A stretch of 64,000 nt of DNA from Rosellinia necatrix (taxonomy: Eukaryota; Ascomycota; Sordariomycetes; Xylariales; Xylariaceae). Each line of letters begins with the position of its first letter. Positions within the stretch are counted from its first letter, which is position 1. This document shows positions 36,062 to 46,700 of the stretch, in pieces. The DNA lies in the NCBI GenBank assembly GCA_021209875.1, contig JAGYVD010000005.1, positions 2,480,001 through 2,544,000 of the forward strand, in the 5' to 3' direction. Below the pieces are notes generated by a model. That model saw only the letters and a program-made list of their open reading frames with translations. It was not told the DNA's origin and did no database searches. The position numbers and the translations under genes are program-made.

Positions 36062-37668
36062 ATGCCGCCCCAAAAGCCACCGCGGCAGCGCAGGTCGGCT
36101 TGTAACCGATGCCGGACATACAAGCTACGGTGCGAGCGTGACCCAAGCCAGCCCCATGGCCTGTGCGAGCGATGCCGTAGGACCGGTGCAGAGTGTACGA
36201 CAGCCACAACCACCAGCGACAGAAACATTACCGCGTCTGTAGGCACGGACCCGAGACCCAGCTCGGCTCAGAGTCGCACTGGGACGAGAACGAGCACGGG
36301 GCCCGCCGACCCCGGCTGGTGCGAATTAACACCCCAGCCGGTGCATGCCCGGGGAGGAGTTCAGTCGGCAGCTGAACCGGTTGCGGCCCGTGCCGAGGAA
36401 TCTAGCGCTGATGGGACTCTTGGAGGGGGATATCAGGTAAGGGCTCCTTCTTCATGATCGCGTCGGTTGGTCTTTGCTACTTCGCATATGCTTACGGCGA
36501 GAGGAAGACCTCGGGGCGCTACCCGCCGCTTGACTTCAATTTGCCTCGTTTCATCCCGCCGAGTGATGCTTCAAACGACGCCCTGTCAGGCCCCGAAAGG
36601 GCGCACGATGTTAACTGGCGACAAGCCTTCACCGAATGCCCGCCTAGCGATATAGCAATCTTCGATACAACCTACGTCGACCCAGTCCTCCCGGAACCTC
36701 TACCGGCGCGCGGGATTACTGGCACCTCGGACCCATCAAGTCCAAGCCCAAGCCTAAGCCAGCCTGTCGACGCCTGGTGTAGAGGTCTCGCGACTCCTTT
36801 GTCACTCGAGGTTGCCGGCTCCGACGACGCGAACATAGAGTTTACGTCGCTCCGCAGCCAGAACGACGGCGACAACCAAGCCGCCGCCATAGCACACAAT
36901 TACCTTGGCGACGTCTTAGAGCTAGAGAGGCAGCTGGCGGAGGACCATGAATCTCTACGGACTGCCGATGTGTACCCCCCGTATGCAGACAAAACCCTCA
37001 ACCCGATCGAGAGCGCGGTGCAATGCGCCATCAATCGGTCCTCGCACCTTTGCGAGCTACTGAAGAACATCATAGACGAAGACAGATCCACCGCCTCAGC
37101 TTCGAGCTCACTGCCCTACAACCCGATTCTGGGGAGGCGGGGTAGGGCTGGGAATGCCAACTGCGTGGTGCTCACCACGTCCGTTGTCACGGCATATATA
37201 CTACTGGTGCGCAACTGGCGTCGGGTCTTCATTTGCCTTTACCGGCTCCTGGTCGTCGGCCAGCCACTGCTGGGGGGGGTGGTCAGCAGCGATATTGTCA
37301 TCATGCCCAGCTTGCAGTTGTGGGGATCCCGCGTCCAGAGCAGTCCCGCCACCCAGGTCGCGGTGCTCATCGAGCTGAGTTTCGACCTGCTAGAGCAGAT
37401 CGAGACTCGCCTCGGTGCGGGTTATTGGGGGATCGGCAGGACCCGCAAGGGAAGCGGTGCTTGTATCAATCACGCCTGTGATAATAGGCCGGGGCACGCA
37501 CACCTCCGGGCAGGCTGTGTGCTCCAAGGGCCGGTAGCCATCTCGATAAGGGACATGTTGCTGAGCCAGGAGATGGTGCGACTGGCCGAAGGGGCAGACG
37601 AACTCGACACACTCCCCCTCGGCGAGTTGGTGGCACAGCTAAAGTCGCGACTCGAAGATCGGCCTTAG
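36062..37668 (+). CDS. AflR-like Zn2Cys6 transcription factor (two exons)
   Basis: Exon 1 (36062-36436) encodes the binuclear zinc cluster near the N-terminus: ACNRCRTYKLRC, then CERCRRTGAEC, which gives the six Cys in C-x2-C-x6-C...C-x2-C-x6-C spacing, preceded by basic residues. Exon 2 most likely starts at 36502 after a 65-bp intron (GTAAGG...GGCGAG); this acceptor is the only nearby one that keeps the frame. The C-terminal half (TAYILLVRNWRRVFICLYRLL, then MPSLQLWGSRVQ and VAVLIELSFDLLEQIE) matches the AflR domain that follows the zinc cluster in aflatoxin-type regulators. It is transcribed divergently from the megasynthase and is the obvious candidate for pathway-specific activation. The predicted length of about 513 aa is normal for the group. 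The intron position is the least certain point. Confidence 0.85.
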
Positions 37669-38417
37669 TCACGGAGATGTGGACACCCGGGGGGGACTGA
37701 GCTGGGTTGACGGCAGCAGCACTGGCCGGTCTAGTCTTCCTTCGAGGCGCCTGCACCTTTATGAATATGTGGGCTCACCTTTACTTAGGTGCATAAGTAC
37801 TTACCTAAGCATACCACCCAAATGTATACCTACTACCTGAGCGTACCATACCGCCTACGGGTACCACCTATGGGGGTACATTAAGCATGCAAGCACTTCT
37901 ATCGTGTACCTAGGTAGTGTGTATCTTGGGTTCCGGCACCATGCCGATATCCCTGTACCGATACCCCCGCGCCGATACCCCTGTCCCGATACCCCTGTAC
38001 AGATGCATGCGCGTACACTACACTAACTACCGACACCCTACCTACCCATCCACCTTACCTACACTACTTACCTACCGTTACTGTACCTCAGTACTTTGTG
38101 GCTTGTGATGGTATAATGCCGTGCTCTACCAAAATGCCAACCCGAATCGATGCCCACTTACCTTCTCAGTTGCTCAAAACTGCATGCCGTAGATCGTCGA
38201 CGGAGCGCCCGACCTTCCTTAAGTTTTGCGCGCGCCGGCCTCGCCTAGTCGTCTGCTTAGTTGCCGGCTGATGATTAAGTACCTCCCTGGGTAGTGTAGA
38301 CGCTGCCTAGGTATTGTCCATCCCGCCGCCGCCCCCTTGTCCCATCTTCCGTGCCGTAGGGTGGCGGTCCGGCTCACACGAACGCCAGCAGACGTGCTCC
38401 CAGAACGGGCCTCTGCC
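37669..38417. other. Spacer with TACC-rich low-complexity DNA
   Basis: About 750 bp dominated by TACCTA, GTACC and CCGATACCCC repeats (37780-38090), including an exact TACCTAGGTA at 37907-37916. No gene is visible. It probably holds the promoter of the downstream membrane-protein gene. Confidence 0.6.
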
Positions 38418-39684
38418 ATGTCGGACCTCAACGTCTATGGCAAGCCACTAGCCCACACCGGCCCCGGCACCGGTCCCAGCATCTTGGGTGTCAACTGGGC
38501 CTTCGCCTCGCCGGCCATCATCGCCGTTGGCCTACGTATGTGGTTTCGCCGGAAGGCTGGACATGGGCTGGATGACTGGCTCATGGTCGTCGCGACTGCC
38601 ATGTTGATCGTCTATGAAGCCCTGCTGACAACGGCCGTGATTTGGGGGCTTGGTCGCCAGTTCGTGTCTGTGACACTGAAAGAGTACGGGAACCTCCAAT
38701 TCTACTTGACCTTGTCCGAGCTATTCGTCAATCTCCAGCCGGTTCTCTCACGGTGGTCGATCGCCGTCTTCCTCATCCGCCTTTTTGGCACGGCGCGGAT
38801 CTGGTTCAAATATTTCCTCATCACTTGGGTTTCCCTCATGGGCATCAGCGCCGTCCTCGCCAACATCCTCACTTATACATACGGATACCCTCTGGACGCG
38901 TACTGGAATCCCACTCTCACGCTTCACTACCGCTTCAGTCCCTATATTCAATACTACATTGCTCTAATCGCCGCTTGGCTGACGGCCGTATCTGATCTCA
39001 CTTTGTAATAAGCAACCATCACCACTATCCACAATAAAAGTACAGGTGAATGCTGACTTCTGCCCTCGACATAGTGCCATTTTCCCCATCACCTTTATTT
39101 GGAGCCTACAGTTAGAGTCACGCAAGAAGATTGGTCTTACTGCCCTGTTCAGCGGATCGTTGCTGGCCTTTCTGTGAGCACAAGCCGCCACCCCTTCTCT
39201 CCTCGCTATGAAACTATCCTAACTAAGAGCCATCCATCTCAGTGCCAGCCTCGCCAAAATCATTTACAGCACTCTATCGATCCGTGGTGAATCGGGAGCG
39301 GCCAACGGCGATGGGGCGGCCTCTGGCATACTGTGGATCACGTCGGGCATCGAGCAGAGTCTTGTGATCATCCTCGGGACCGCCCCCGCGCTTGGGCCGC
39401 TCGCTCGAATGCAGATATTCAACAACGTCTCCGAGTCGTTTGTGAATTTAATCACATTCGGGCACCGGAGCCGGAGGAGCCCCGTGGTGCAGTCCATGCA
39501 CCACGAGGAACTCGAGCTCGGCCAGCCCAGGCGTTTGACGGACGATGGGGAAGAATCGGGGAGGGGTGTGTTGCAGTTTGTTGACGGCACGTTAACGACA
39601 ATCGACGCCGAAACGGCAAAGTACGTCAAAAGGACCGATGATTTCGCCGTAATGGGTAAGGCGGGCCATGGGAAGTTATCCTAA
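38418..39684 (+). CDS. Rhodopsin-like (PTH11-type) integral membrane protein inside the cluster (three exons, 375 aa)
   Basis: Exons 38418-39004, 39075-39173 and 39243-39684 join in frame to 375 aa. The order is a short extracellular start, a helix (NWAFASPAIIAVGLRMWF), the hallmark GLDDWLMVVAT, further helices (LITWVSLMGISAVLANILTY) and the family motif SDLTFAIFPITFIWSLQL followed by ESRKKIGLTALFSGSLLA. Both joins restore conserved sequence across splice sites, which supports the model. A cytoplasmic tail ends with charged residues. This fits the fungal rhodopsin/SAT20-like domain family; relatives include PTH11 GPCR-like proteins, mostly of unknown ligand. Its place between the regulator and the transporter suggests co-inheritance with the cluster, but no enzymatic step needs it. 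Sensing, signalling or self-protection roles are conjecture. Confidence 0.82.
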
Positions 39685-40463
39685 GGGACCTAAGCAGAAG
39701 GTGACGTACATACAAAACGATTTACATAATCTAGACTTAGCGGTAAAGGAGATCAAGTTTAGCTATTTAGTGTTGTATCTTCCCCCTAAATGGGCAATTG
39801 TAAAAGCAAATACATTTCGCGTGTGGCCTAATAGAATGCTTCCTATCCCCAATCTCCTCTCTAATTTGCCTAATGTTTTTATTAATAGATGAGATAATTC
39901 GTATGAATTAAGCCGGCGAGTTTCTCCTTGGAGGGATTTTTAGCACCTGTCTAAGTAGCCTGCTTACCAATAGAGGAACGGTGTATAATGACGCACGTAG
40001 CCAACCATAAATCTTGTCTTGGATCGAAAAAGGACCAACCCCTATCTATGTCTATTCTCGTCGAACGGGTGTGAGGGCAAAAAGATGCCGGTGACTAGTG
40101 TTAGGAATAACTTGCATGAGGATGACTTGCATAATCTCGGCATTTGACATGCAAGGAGCGTCGAATCCCTGTCAGACAAAAGTCATTTTACGCAATTTGT
40201 GCCGTAAAGTAGCCATAGGTGGCCATCGGAGGTTCGAACCTATCGGAGTAACAACGAGGTCGGATTTGTGCGACCAAAGCCAATTGGGATGCCTACCGCA
40301 TAGCATATGTGCCGGAGCATGCGACCGCTTTAATACGTACTTCTTGTTTGGATGTCGTTTTGGCGTGGTTTTGTGCTAGCTTCAACCCCTTTCCCCTTTC
40401 GCTTCGCCATGCTGGATTCACTCTTCCCTAGTTGTCTTATCCACCCTTGTTCATAGAGAGGCA
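39685..40463. other. Spacer between membrane protein and MFS gene
   Basis: About 780 bp, moderately A/T-rich in its first part. No supported gene. A GGTTCGAACC sequence at 40231-40240 looks tRNA-like but does not fold into a T-arm. Confidence 0.55.
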
Positions 40464-42303
40464 ATGACAACTTCCGAGAAAGAAAACCTCTCTGAAGGCC
40501 CAGGTGCGGGCATTTCAAATCGAGCCAGCGATGATGCCCTATCCCCCTCGTCTTTCGACCGAAATGGCAAACCCAGCGGGACACGCTTCTGGATCATTAT
40601 GGCCGCATTGATGCTAGCTTTTACCATCAGCACCCTCGACGGCGCGGTCGTCTCTACAGCGCTACCCACCATCGTGCACAGCTTCGACATTGGCGCGGGT
40701 TATGTGTGGGTGAACAATATTTACTTCCTCACCACGGCCGCCATACAGCCATTTCTCGGCCAACTGTCAGATTTATGGGGTCGGCGCTGGGTCTTTATTG
40801 GTACGGTGGCACTGTTCTTGCTGGGCAGCGGTATTATAGGGGGAGCGACCTCCAGTGCCATGCTTATTGCCGGCCGGGGCGTTCAGGGTCTCGGCGCCGG
40901 TGGCGTAAATATGAGTAAGACCCATTCGCTTATTTCGATTGTGGAATACCTGTTGCTGAATGCCTGTTGTTGAATACCTGTTGCTGGATGCCTGTTGCTG
41001 AATACCTGTTGCTGACTGGCGATATACTCGTCCCGTTGCAGTGGTCGAACTCATCATCTCGGACCTTATGCCTCTACGCGAACGCGGCACGTATCTCGGG
41101 CTTTTATTCGCTGTCTCGTCCACCGTATCTGCTGCCGGTCCTGTCATATCCGGGGCGCTGGCAGCGGGAAACCAGTGGCGGTGGATATGGTACTTGAACC
41201 TGCCCATCGGCGGGCTGTCCTTGGTTATGAGCGTTATCTGGCTCTCCCTGGCGAGGCCGCGCAGCGACAAGAGCCTGAAGCAACAGATCCTCAGCATCGA
41301 CTGGCTTGGCGCGGCTTTGGTCGCTGCGTCAACAGTGGCCATCCTGTGGGCTATCGCTTACGGTGGCGCATCGAAACTCTGGTCGGATGGCGGTGTTATT
41401 GCGGCTCTTGTGACCGGCTTTGTCGGCCTTGGCCTCTTCGTCATCTGGCAGGGGATGCCGCAGTGTAAGAACCCGATTGCTCCTCTGCGTCTCTTCGCGA
41501 ACCGTACCTCGGCCGTCGCCTTCTTCCTGGCCTTCTCCAACACCATCGTCATCTATTGGCCCCTGTTCATGCTGCCGCTTTACTTCCAGTCTGTGCGCAA
41601 TATTTCCCCCAAAGAATCGGGAATCCAGTTGCTTCCTTTTGCCTTTTTCTTCCCCGTCGGGGCCGCATTTGGCGGTGCAATGATGGCGAAAACGGGCCGA
41701 TATAAGCCTTTCCACCTTGCTGCCTTTGCCCTTTGCACCCTCAGCTTCGGTCTGTGCTCAATCCTCAACCGTAATTCTCACAAAGCTCTTCATGTTATTT
41801 TCGAGATCCTCGCCGCCTTAGGAATTGGAATCCCTGTAGCCTGTCTTTTGCCTCCTGTCCAAGCTCCCCTTAAAGACAGCGACACTGCTGTCAGTACAGC
41901 CACATTCGCCTTCATTCGCAGCTTCGGCTCTATCTGGGGTCTGGCAATTCCAGCTGCTATATTCAATAATCGATTCTCCCAGCTTCTTCATACCATTGAG
42001 GATGACACTGTGCGGTCTATGCTCGCTAATGGTAAGGCATATGAACTTGCGTCTGCTAAGTTTTCAGCCCAGTTTACGGGCAGAATAGGGGATCAGGTCA
42101 TAGCCGTGTACACAGCAAGTCTGCAGCGGACGTGGCAGATTGCTGTCGTCTTTGCCGGGTTCTCTTTCCTGGCGGCACTATGCGAGAGAGAGATCCCGCT
42201 GCGTCAAGACCTCGAAACTGATTACGGGATTGAAGGAAACGTGGAGAAGGCCCAGCCGAAGCAGACGGATGAAAATGTATCAATTCGAGTAGCATCAGCT
42301 TAG
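40464..42303 (+). CDS. MFS drug/toxin efflux transporter of the DHA2 (14-helix) type (two exons, 570 aa)
   Basis: Exon 1 (40464-40914) and exon 2 (41042-42303) join as NMMVELIISDL, restoring a conserved stretch. Visible family signatures are the first helix (FWIIMAALMLAFTISTLDGAVVSTALPTIV), motif A (GQLSDLWGRRWVFIG), the RGVQGLGAGG segment and motif C (STVSAAGPVISGAL, followed by WRWIWYLNLPIGG). The 570-aa length with about 14 hydrophobic segments fits fungal DHA2-family proton antiporters, many of which export cluster products from the plasma membrane. Its location between other cluster genes suggests that it exports the PKS-NRPS product and may give self-resistance. The 127-bp intron is unusually long here because of a tandem minisatellite (40944-41013). 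Confidence 0.9.
40944..41013 (+). repeat. Intronic 14-bp minisatellite (five units) in the MFS gene
   Basis: Five head-to-tail 14-mers of the form GAAT(A/G)CCTGTTG(C/T)T, alternating TACC and TGCC so that a 28-bp higher-order period is seen. The array fills most of the MFS intron. The next, partial unit starts GCTGAC, which matches the fungal branch-site consensus CTRAC and lies about 25 bases before the acceptor at 41041. Confidence 0.92.
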
Positions 42304-42989
42304 ATGTTGATCAGCATGTCTTTGTTTCCTAGCCCCTTAGATACTTGCGTCACACTATCGTTGGTGCCATGGTACAAGATCCTCATCTCCTTTCGCACAA
42401 GCTGCCCAATTGGTTAGTGCATGTGTAGCGAGCCGACAGCATACTGCTCGTGAGACCACCGCCGTTTTTAGCATTGGCAGGGAGAACATAAGTACCGTGC
42501 ATACAGTAACTTTAACTAGGTGGCTGACATACATAAGTATATATATTTAGATTAAGTAACCTGCGAAGTACTTCCCGAAGGTATGCATGCTTGTGGGGAA
42601 TAACACTTATAATTTACATTATAATCTGTGAATACATACGTTGGAATTAACGTGCGGGATATTGCTGTAGGTGCACTCTGTCGGATCTGAAATTCCGAGA
42701 GAGAGAAAAAAAGGGGTTTAGCTACTCCAGTAATGACCCCTCGTACTCATCTTCCAACAACCCAGAACAGTACAGCCTATGTCTAAACTCCCCTTACACG
42801 TAGCAAGGCATCCTCTGCTGCATAGCAGGCTTCTTTTGTGCTCTACACGACTCAGTTCCCTTTTTTCTTTTTCTTTTTTTTTTTTTTTTGATCTGTCCGT
42901 CGTGCTACGAAGTAACCGAACCCATGATTCTTCCACTACATACTCCCCATCAATGCCACTGCCAGATCATCCCCATCCAACAAGTAACT
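42304..42989. other. 3' spacer between convergent MFS and P450 genes
   Basis: About 690 bp between convergent 3' ends. It contains a pyrimidine-rich run with a long T-tract (about 42862-42890) and no gene. Confidence 0.6.
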
Positions 42990-44705
42990 TCAAATATCAT
43001 GATTCCTGCGCTCACGGATCAATATACTTGCCCGCATGTCTGGCCATACTGACCCGTTTGGCAGGGACCCAACGGAAGGCTTAGTCGACCCCTGGCTTAG
43101 CTTGATGTCGTAATTCAGTAGTAGGTGTGTGAGTGAAATCTTGATCGAATTGCTCGCAAAGAAGCGACCTGGACAGGCTTGGTGACCACCCCCCCAAGTT
43201 GACATATCAGAGTCCAGGCTGGTAAATTGATGCAGACTCTCATGTCCAGGCTCTTGGCGCATCTTGAGGAAGCGCTCGGGATCAAATGTGTCTGGGTCTC
43301 CCCATTTGGCCTGAGACTTACCCATGTTGTACGCATCCACGCCAATGATAGCGCCCGCTGGCAACTCTGGACCAATAGACAATTTGACAGGCTTCAGCAG
43401 TCTTCGGAAAACAGTTACTGCAGGAGGGGGGTTTGAACAGGTTAGCCTAGGGGTAGATAGATGGTGGGTGAGAAATCAAAGCTTGTAGAGCTTACGATAG
43501 CTGAACACATTCGTTCTCATGGATTCACGCATGAATGAATCCATCTTACGCAGCTCGCTCAACTGACTCTTAGGCAGCTGACCGTCTATGAGATTGGCCT
43601 TGAGCTCGTCGCGGAGCTCATCTGCCAGATCTGGGCGAAGGGCTAGTTCAGAAATAATGAAATACAACGAGCATGTCGTGGATCCTAAAGACTCAAACAT
43701 AGTAACAATGAAGTCTTGCGCCAATCGATCTGCCGTGCGGTCTTCGGCTTTATAGCGAGCCGCCAGACATGCTCCTAGTCGAAAAGTTTCCGTTGCTGGC
43801 TTCCTCCCTTCTCCATACTCGCGCAGATCTTGCTTCACTACTGGATACGCCAGTCGCTTCATTCTCCAATAAAAGAACCAATTCGGCGCAAATGCCACAT
43901 ACTTGACCGCAGGCCGTAGTAGCCGCGGTACATAGCTGAGAGTGAAGAGGGCAAATATGAGCGAGTAGAGGAACATGTCCAAGCCGTTCACCCACCGAGG
44001 GTCGGTCCCCAGCTCTGGTCCCACCAACATGGGAGAGTTCATCATGGCCACTAGTTTCTGGGCTGTTCCGTATAAAGTGATAGACTTCCACTCCGGACAC
44101 GGCCCAATGAGGCTGTCGAAGGCTTTCTTTGCTATGCCCTGTCTCTCGCGCACCCGCGCAGGGAGAGAACGCGCCAGGTCATTGCTGAGGGTCGCATGAA
44201 GCGCGCCGATCTCGCGGCCTAAAAAGTGCCATCCCTCAAAGTAGCAGTGCGCATAGTATTCCATTAAAGACGCCTGGTCCACAGATAACGACTTGACCTC
44301 ATGGAAGCTCGACGAGGGATAGACGATCTGCTCAAACCCCGCATACCGGACGATATAAGGAGTGGAGGGAAACCGGCGTGCGCCGTCTTCCATCTTGGCC
44401 TGGAAGTCCCAACGGCGCTGCCCCTTGGGCCGCCGCAGGGAAGGGAAGCCCCGGCGGGTGAGCGTCGTGAGGCGAGCCGAGGCGCGGTCCGCGGCAAGCA
44501 TGACGATCGAGCACAGGAATACCAACAAGGCTATGCGGGCACCGAGAGAGGCATCGGACCAGCTGTTTCTTATGTCGAGGGACGATTTGCGCAAGAACAG
44601 ACCCAAGATCTGGGCCTTCGTGAGGCGCAGAGGGCCGATGCCATTTCGTGCGCATGCATACTCCTCTTGAAGGCGTGTGAAAGCGTGCTGGAGTGCATGC
44701 CACAT
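42990..44705 (-). CDS. Cytochrome P450 monooxygenase of the cluster (two exons, 545 aa)
   Basis: Exon 1 (44705-43496) and exon 2 (43417-42990) join through a 78-bp intron as FSYLTVFRR. An N-terminal membrane anchor is visible (LGARIALLVFLCSIVMLAAD). The K-helix ExxR is RESMR (Glu394, Arg397). The PERF motif is FDPERFL. The heme loop is WGGGHQACPGRF with the thiolate ligand Cys485; Trp stands where most P450s have Phe, a substitution also met in other fungal secondary-metabolism P450s. The oxygen-binding I-helix is represented by the region VTMFESLGSTTCS. It should sit in the ER membrane and use a separate CPR for electrons. In this context it probably hydroxylates or otherwise oxidises the cyclised PKS-NRPS product, but the position cannot be predicted. 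Confidence 0.9.
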
Positions 44706-45383
44706 GGCCGGTAGAGTGTCGAAAGAAACGGCGAGAGCATAAGATACTGGATAAAATACGAGCGATTTTTGCTACAGAGGCTGGAGTTGCGATCACGACT
44801 TGAAACTTGGGCTTGGGCGGGAGGTGAGAATTGATAATGTTGGGTGTCATCATCGTCAACCTTCAATCCGATTCGCTGCAGCTTGACATCCGATATCCCT
44901 GAACACCGCCGTGGAACACATACACACACACACATACACACACACATACACACACACGTATACATATATGTATGTACTATGTACATACTCGTAGGAAGGG
45001 ATCGTGACCAGGGTATGCTCCAAGGCCGCCCACATCATAAAGTATTATGGACGGACTCGATGGGATCTCAAACAGGACCCTTTGCAGGTCCGTAAGAGGG
45101 CTGACACCTGCGAAGGGAATCCTGGTATAAAGTACGTACTTTGATAGCTTGAAGGTCATTTTTTTACTTACATGTACACCCAATCAGCTTATACATAGTA
45201 ATAGACCGTAGACGGCCCCCAGAACATCGTGCATCGTGTGACGATATCCATGCCTCCCATTATTGGCAACCGGCCAACAAAGACCACATGCACAAACGAA
45301 ACATCTTTCATTTCCTCTCTCTGTCCCCAGCCCGGGCGTTTTCGCCGCCCCTGGCACGACAGCGGGAGACCGCCCAACACCCG
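44706..45383. other. Divergent promoter region of P450 and Diels-Alderase genes
   Basis: About 680 bp between the start codons of two divergently transcribed cluster genes. It contains a (CA)n microsatellite at 44919-44959 followed by ATACATATATGTATG. No other gene is seen. Confidence 0.6.
44919..44959. repeat. (CA)n microsatellite
   Basis: ACACAC runs interrupted by CATA, about 40 bases, in the shared P450/Diels-Alderase promoter region. Confidence 0.9.
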
Positions 45384-46577
45384 ATGTCTCCGGAAAATGA
45401 CACATCCTGCCTGACCAGCTACACAAGCCGCTACGACATGGTCCGCGGCCGCAGCCAAGTGCCGATGCTCACATCGGACGGCCGCGGCCAGGCCTGGGGA
45501 CAGCCGGCGATCCCGGCCCTGAATTCCACCGCGGGGGAGCAGTGGGAGTTCGACGGCGTGTCCGCGGACGGCGCGCAGGCGTTCATCTTCGGCGTCTACC
45601 GCGACCCGAACTACGCCTTCCTCGGCACCGGGAACCTGCGCGCGTACGTCGAGCTCGCGCCCGGCGACGGGCCGCGCTACGCGGTGGTCGACTACGCCGA
45701 GGAGGCGGCCGTGACGACGTGTCCGGGCGGGGGCACGCGCGGCGTCTGGCGCGGCCCCGGGTTCGCGTACACGTTTTACGTCGCGGGGGACATGTCGAGG
45801 GCGCGATGGACGATGGAGAGCGCCGAGGCCAACGCCACCGTCGAGATGAGGTCGCTTTCGGGGCCGCGGTATCCGGACAACACGATGTGGTCGAAGGACG
45901 GCGCGCGCGGGGACCTGGCCGTGGTGCCGCATTTCTACTGGGCCGAGCCCATTCCGGCGGCCGAGGTCCGGGTCCGGGTCACAATGCGGGACAGGCGATA
46001 CTCCTGGGTCGGCGTTGGAGGCCACGAGCGATTATGGGGCGCGTTCAACTGGCGGACGTGCCTGCGTAGCTTGAAGATCGTGCGGTTTCAGGCCGGGCCG
46101 TATTCATTATCCCTCTGGGGGTTTGGCTCGAGTCGAGCTCCGGACACAACGTTCTCGTCAGTCGCCATGTTTGAGGATGGAGAGAAGATCTTCGGAGTGG
46201 CCGGCACATCACGCGGCGACCCGGCCGCCGAGGTCGAGGAGGTGGAAGAAGGAAACGGGAACAGGATTGTGCTGCGAAAACTGTACGGGGGCGAAGGAAT
46301 TACCACAGAGAATCTGAAGGACAAGGTAACCGGTGTGGAACTTCGTTTGGTCCAACCCAGCCGGCAGCTCGAGTGGATGTTTACCGTGACATTCAAGAAG
46401 GTCGGCTTTGAGTACGTACTCACAGAAGGTCGTGGGGGAACAGGATACGCGGGGATAGTAAGTGGTGGTCCTGTAGAGGGCCACGGTGCACGGATGGAAG
46501 TAGGGCCGGCCTTCGTGGAAATCATGAGATTTCCCGATGGCGATTGGTGGCTGTTGCCTGACAATTATATTGAGTAA
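45384..46577 (+). CDS. Fungal Diels-Alderase family protein (Fsa2/CghA/MycB-like, 397 aa)
   Basis: Single-exon protein of about 397 aa. The Met at 45384 (MSPENDTSC) is preferred; an in-frame Met at 45288 would add 32 residues that do not look like a signal peptide. The fold is recognisable as the two-domain lipocalin/AttH-like beta-barrel of PKS-NRPS-associated cyclases: an N-terminal part with QWEFDGVSADGAQAFIFGVYRDPNYAF, a middle with MWSKDG, VVPHFYWAEPIP and YSWVGVGGHERLWGAFNW, and a C-terminal barrel with FKKVGFEYVLTEGRGGTGYAG. Family members (Fsa2, CghA, MycB) catalyse stereoselective intramolecular [4+2] cycloaddition, usually forming decalins from polyene chains. Its convergent pairing with the enoyl reductase and the lack of any alternative cyclase make this role likely. 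Ring type and stereochemistry cannot be inferred. Confidence 0.85.
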   Translation: MSPENDTSCLTSYTSRYDMVRGRSQVPMLTSDGRGQAWGQPAIPALNSTAGEQWEFDGVSADGAQAFIFGVYRDPNYAFLGTGNLRAYVELAPGDGPRYAVVDYAEEAAVTTCPGGGTRGVWRGPGFAYTFYVAGDMSRARWTMESAEANATVEMRSLSGPRYPDNTMWSKDGARGDLAVVPHFYWAEPIPAAEVRVRVTMRDRRYSWVGVGGHERLWGAFNWRTCLRSLKIVRFQAGPYSLSLWGFGSSRAPDTTFSSVAMFEDGEKIFGVAGTSRGDPAAEVEEVEEGNGNRIVLRKLYGGEGITTENLKDKVTGVELRLVQPSRQLEWMFTVTFKKVGFEYVLTEGRGGTGYAGIVSGGPVEGHGARMEVGPAFVEIMRFPDGDWWLLPDNYIE

Positions 46578-46700
46578 ATATAGATCAGGTATATACCGTA
46601 CCATTCATTGTCTACGCAAAATGAATTCGCAGTTGAATTACGAAGAATAAATCGATTCCATATACAGCACTCATAACACAACACAAGCTTAAGCCACGGG

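Noticed and set aside
40231..40250. tRNA-like GGTTCGAACC
   Set aside because: The flanking bases do not form a five-pair T-stem, and no acceptor or anticodon arm can be drawn around it.
45189..46025. 278-codon minus-strand frame opposite the Diels-Alderase gene
   Set aside because: Arg/His/Pro-rich antisense shadow of a GC-rich coding region.
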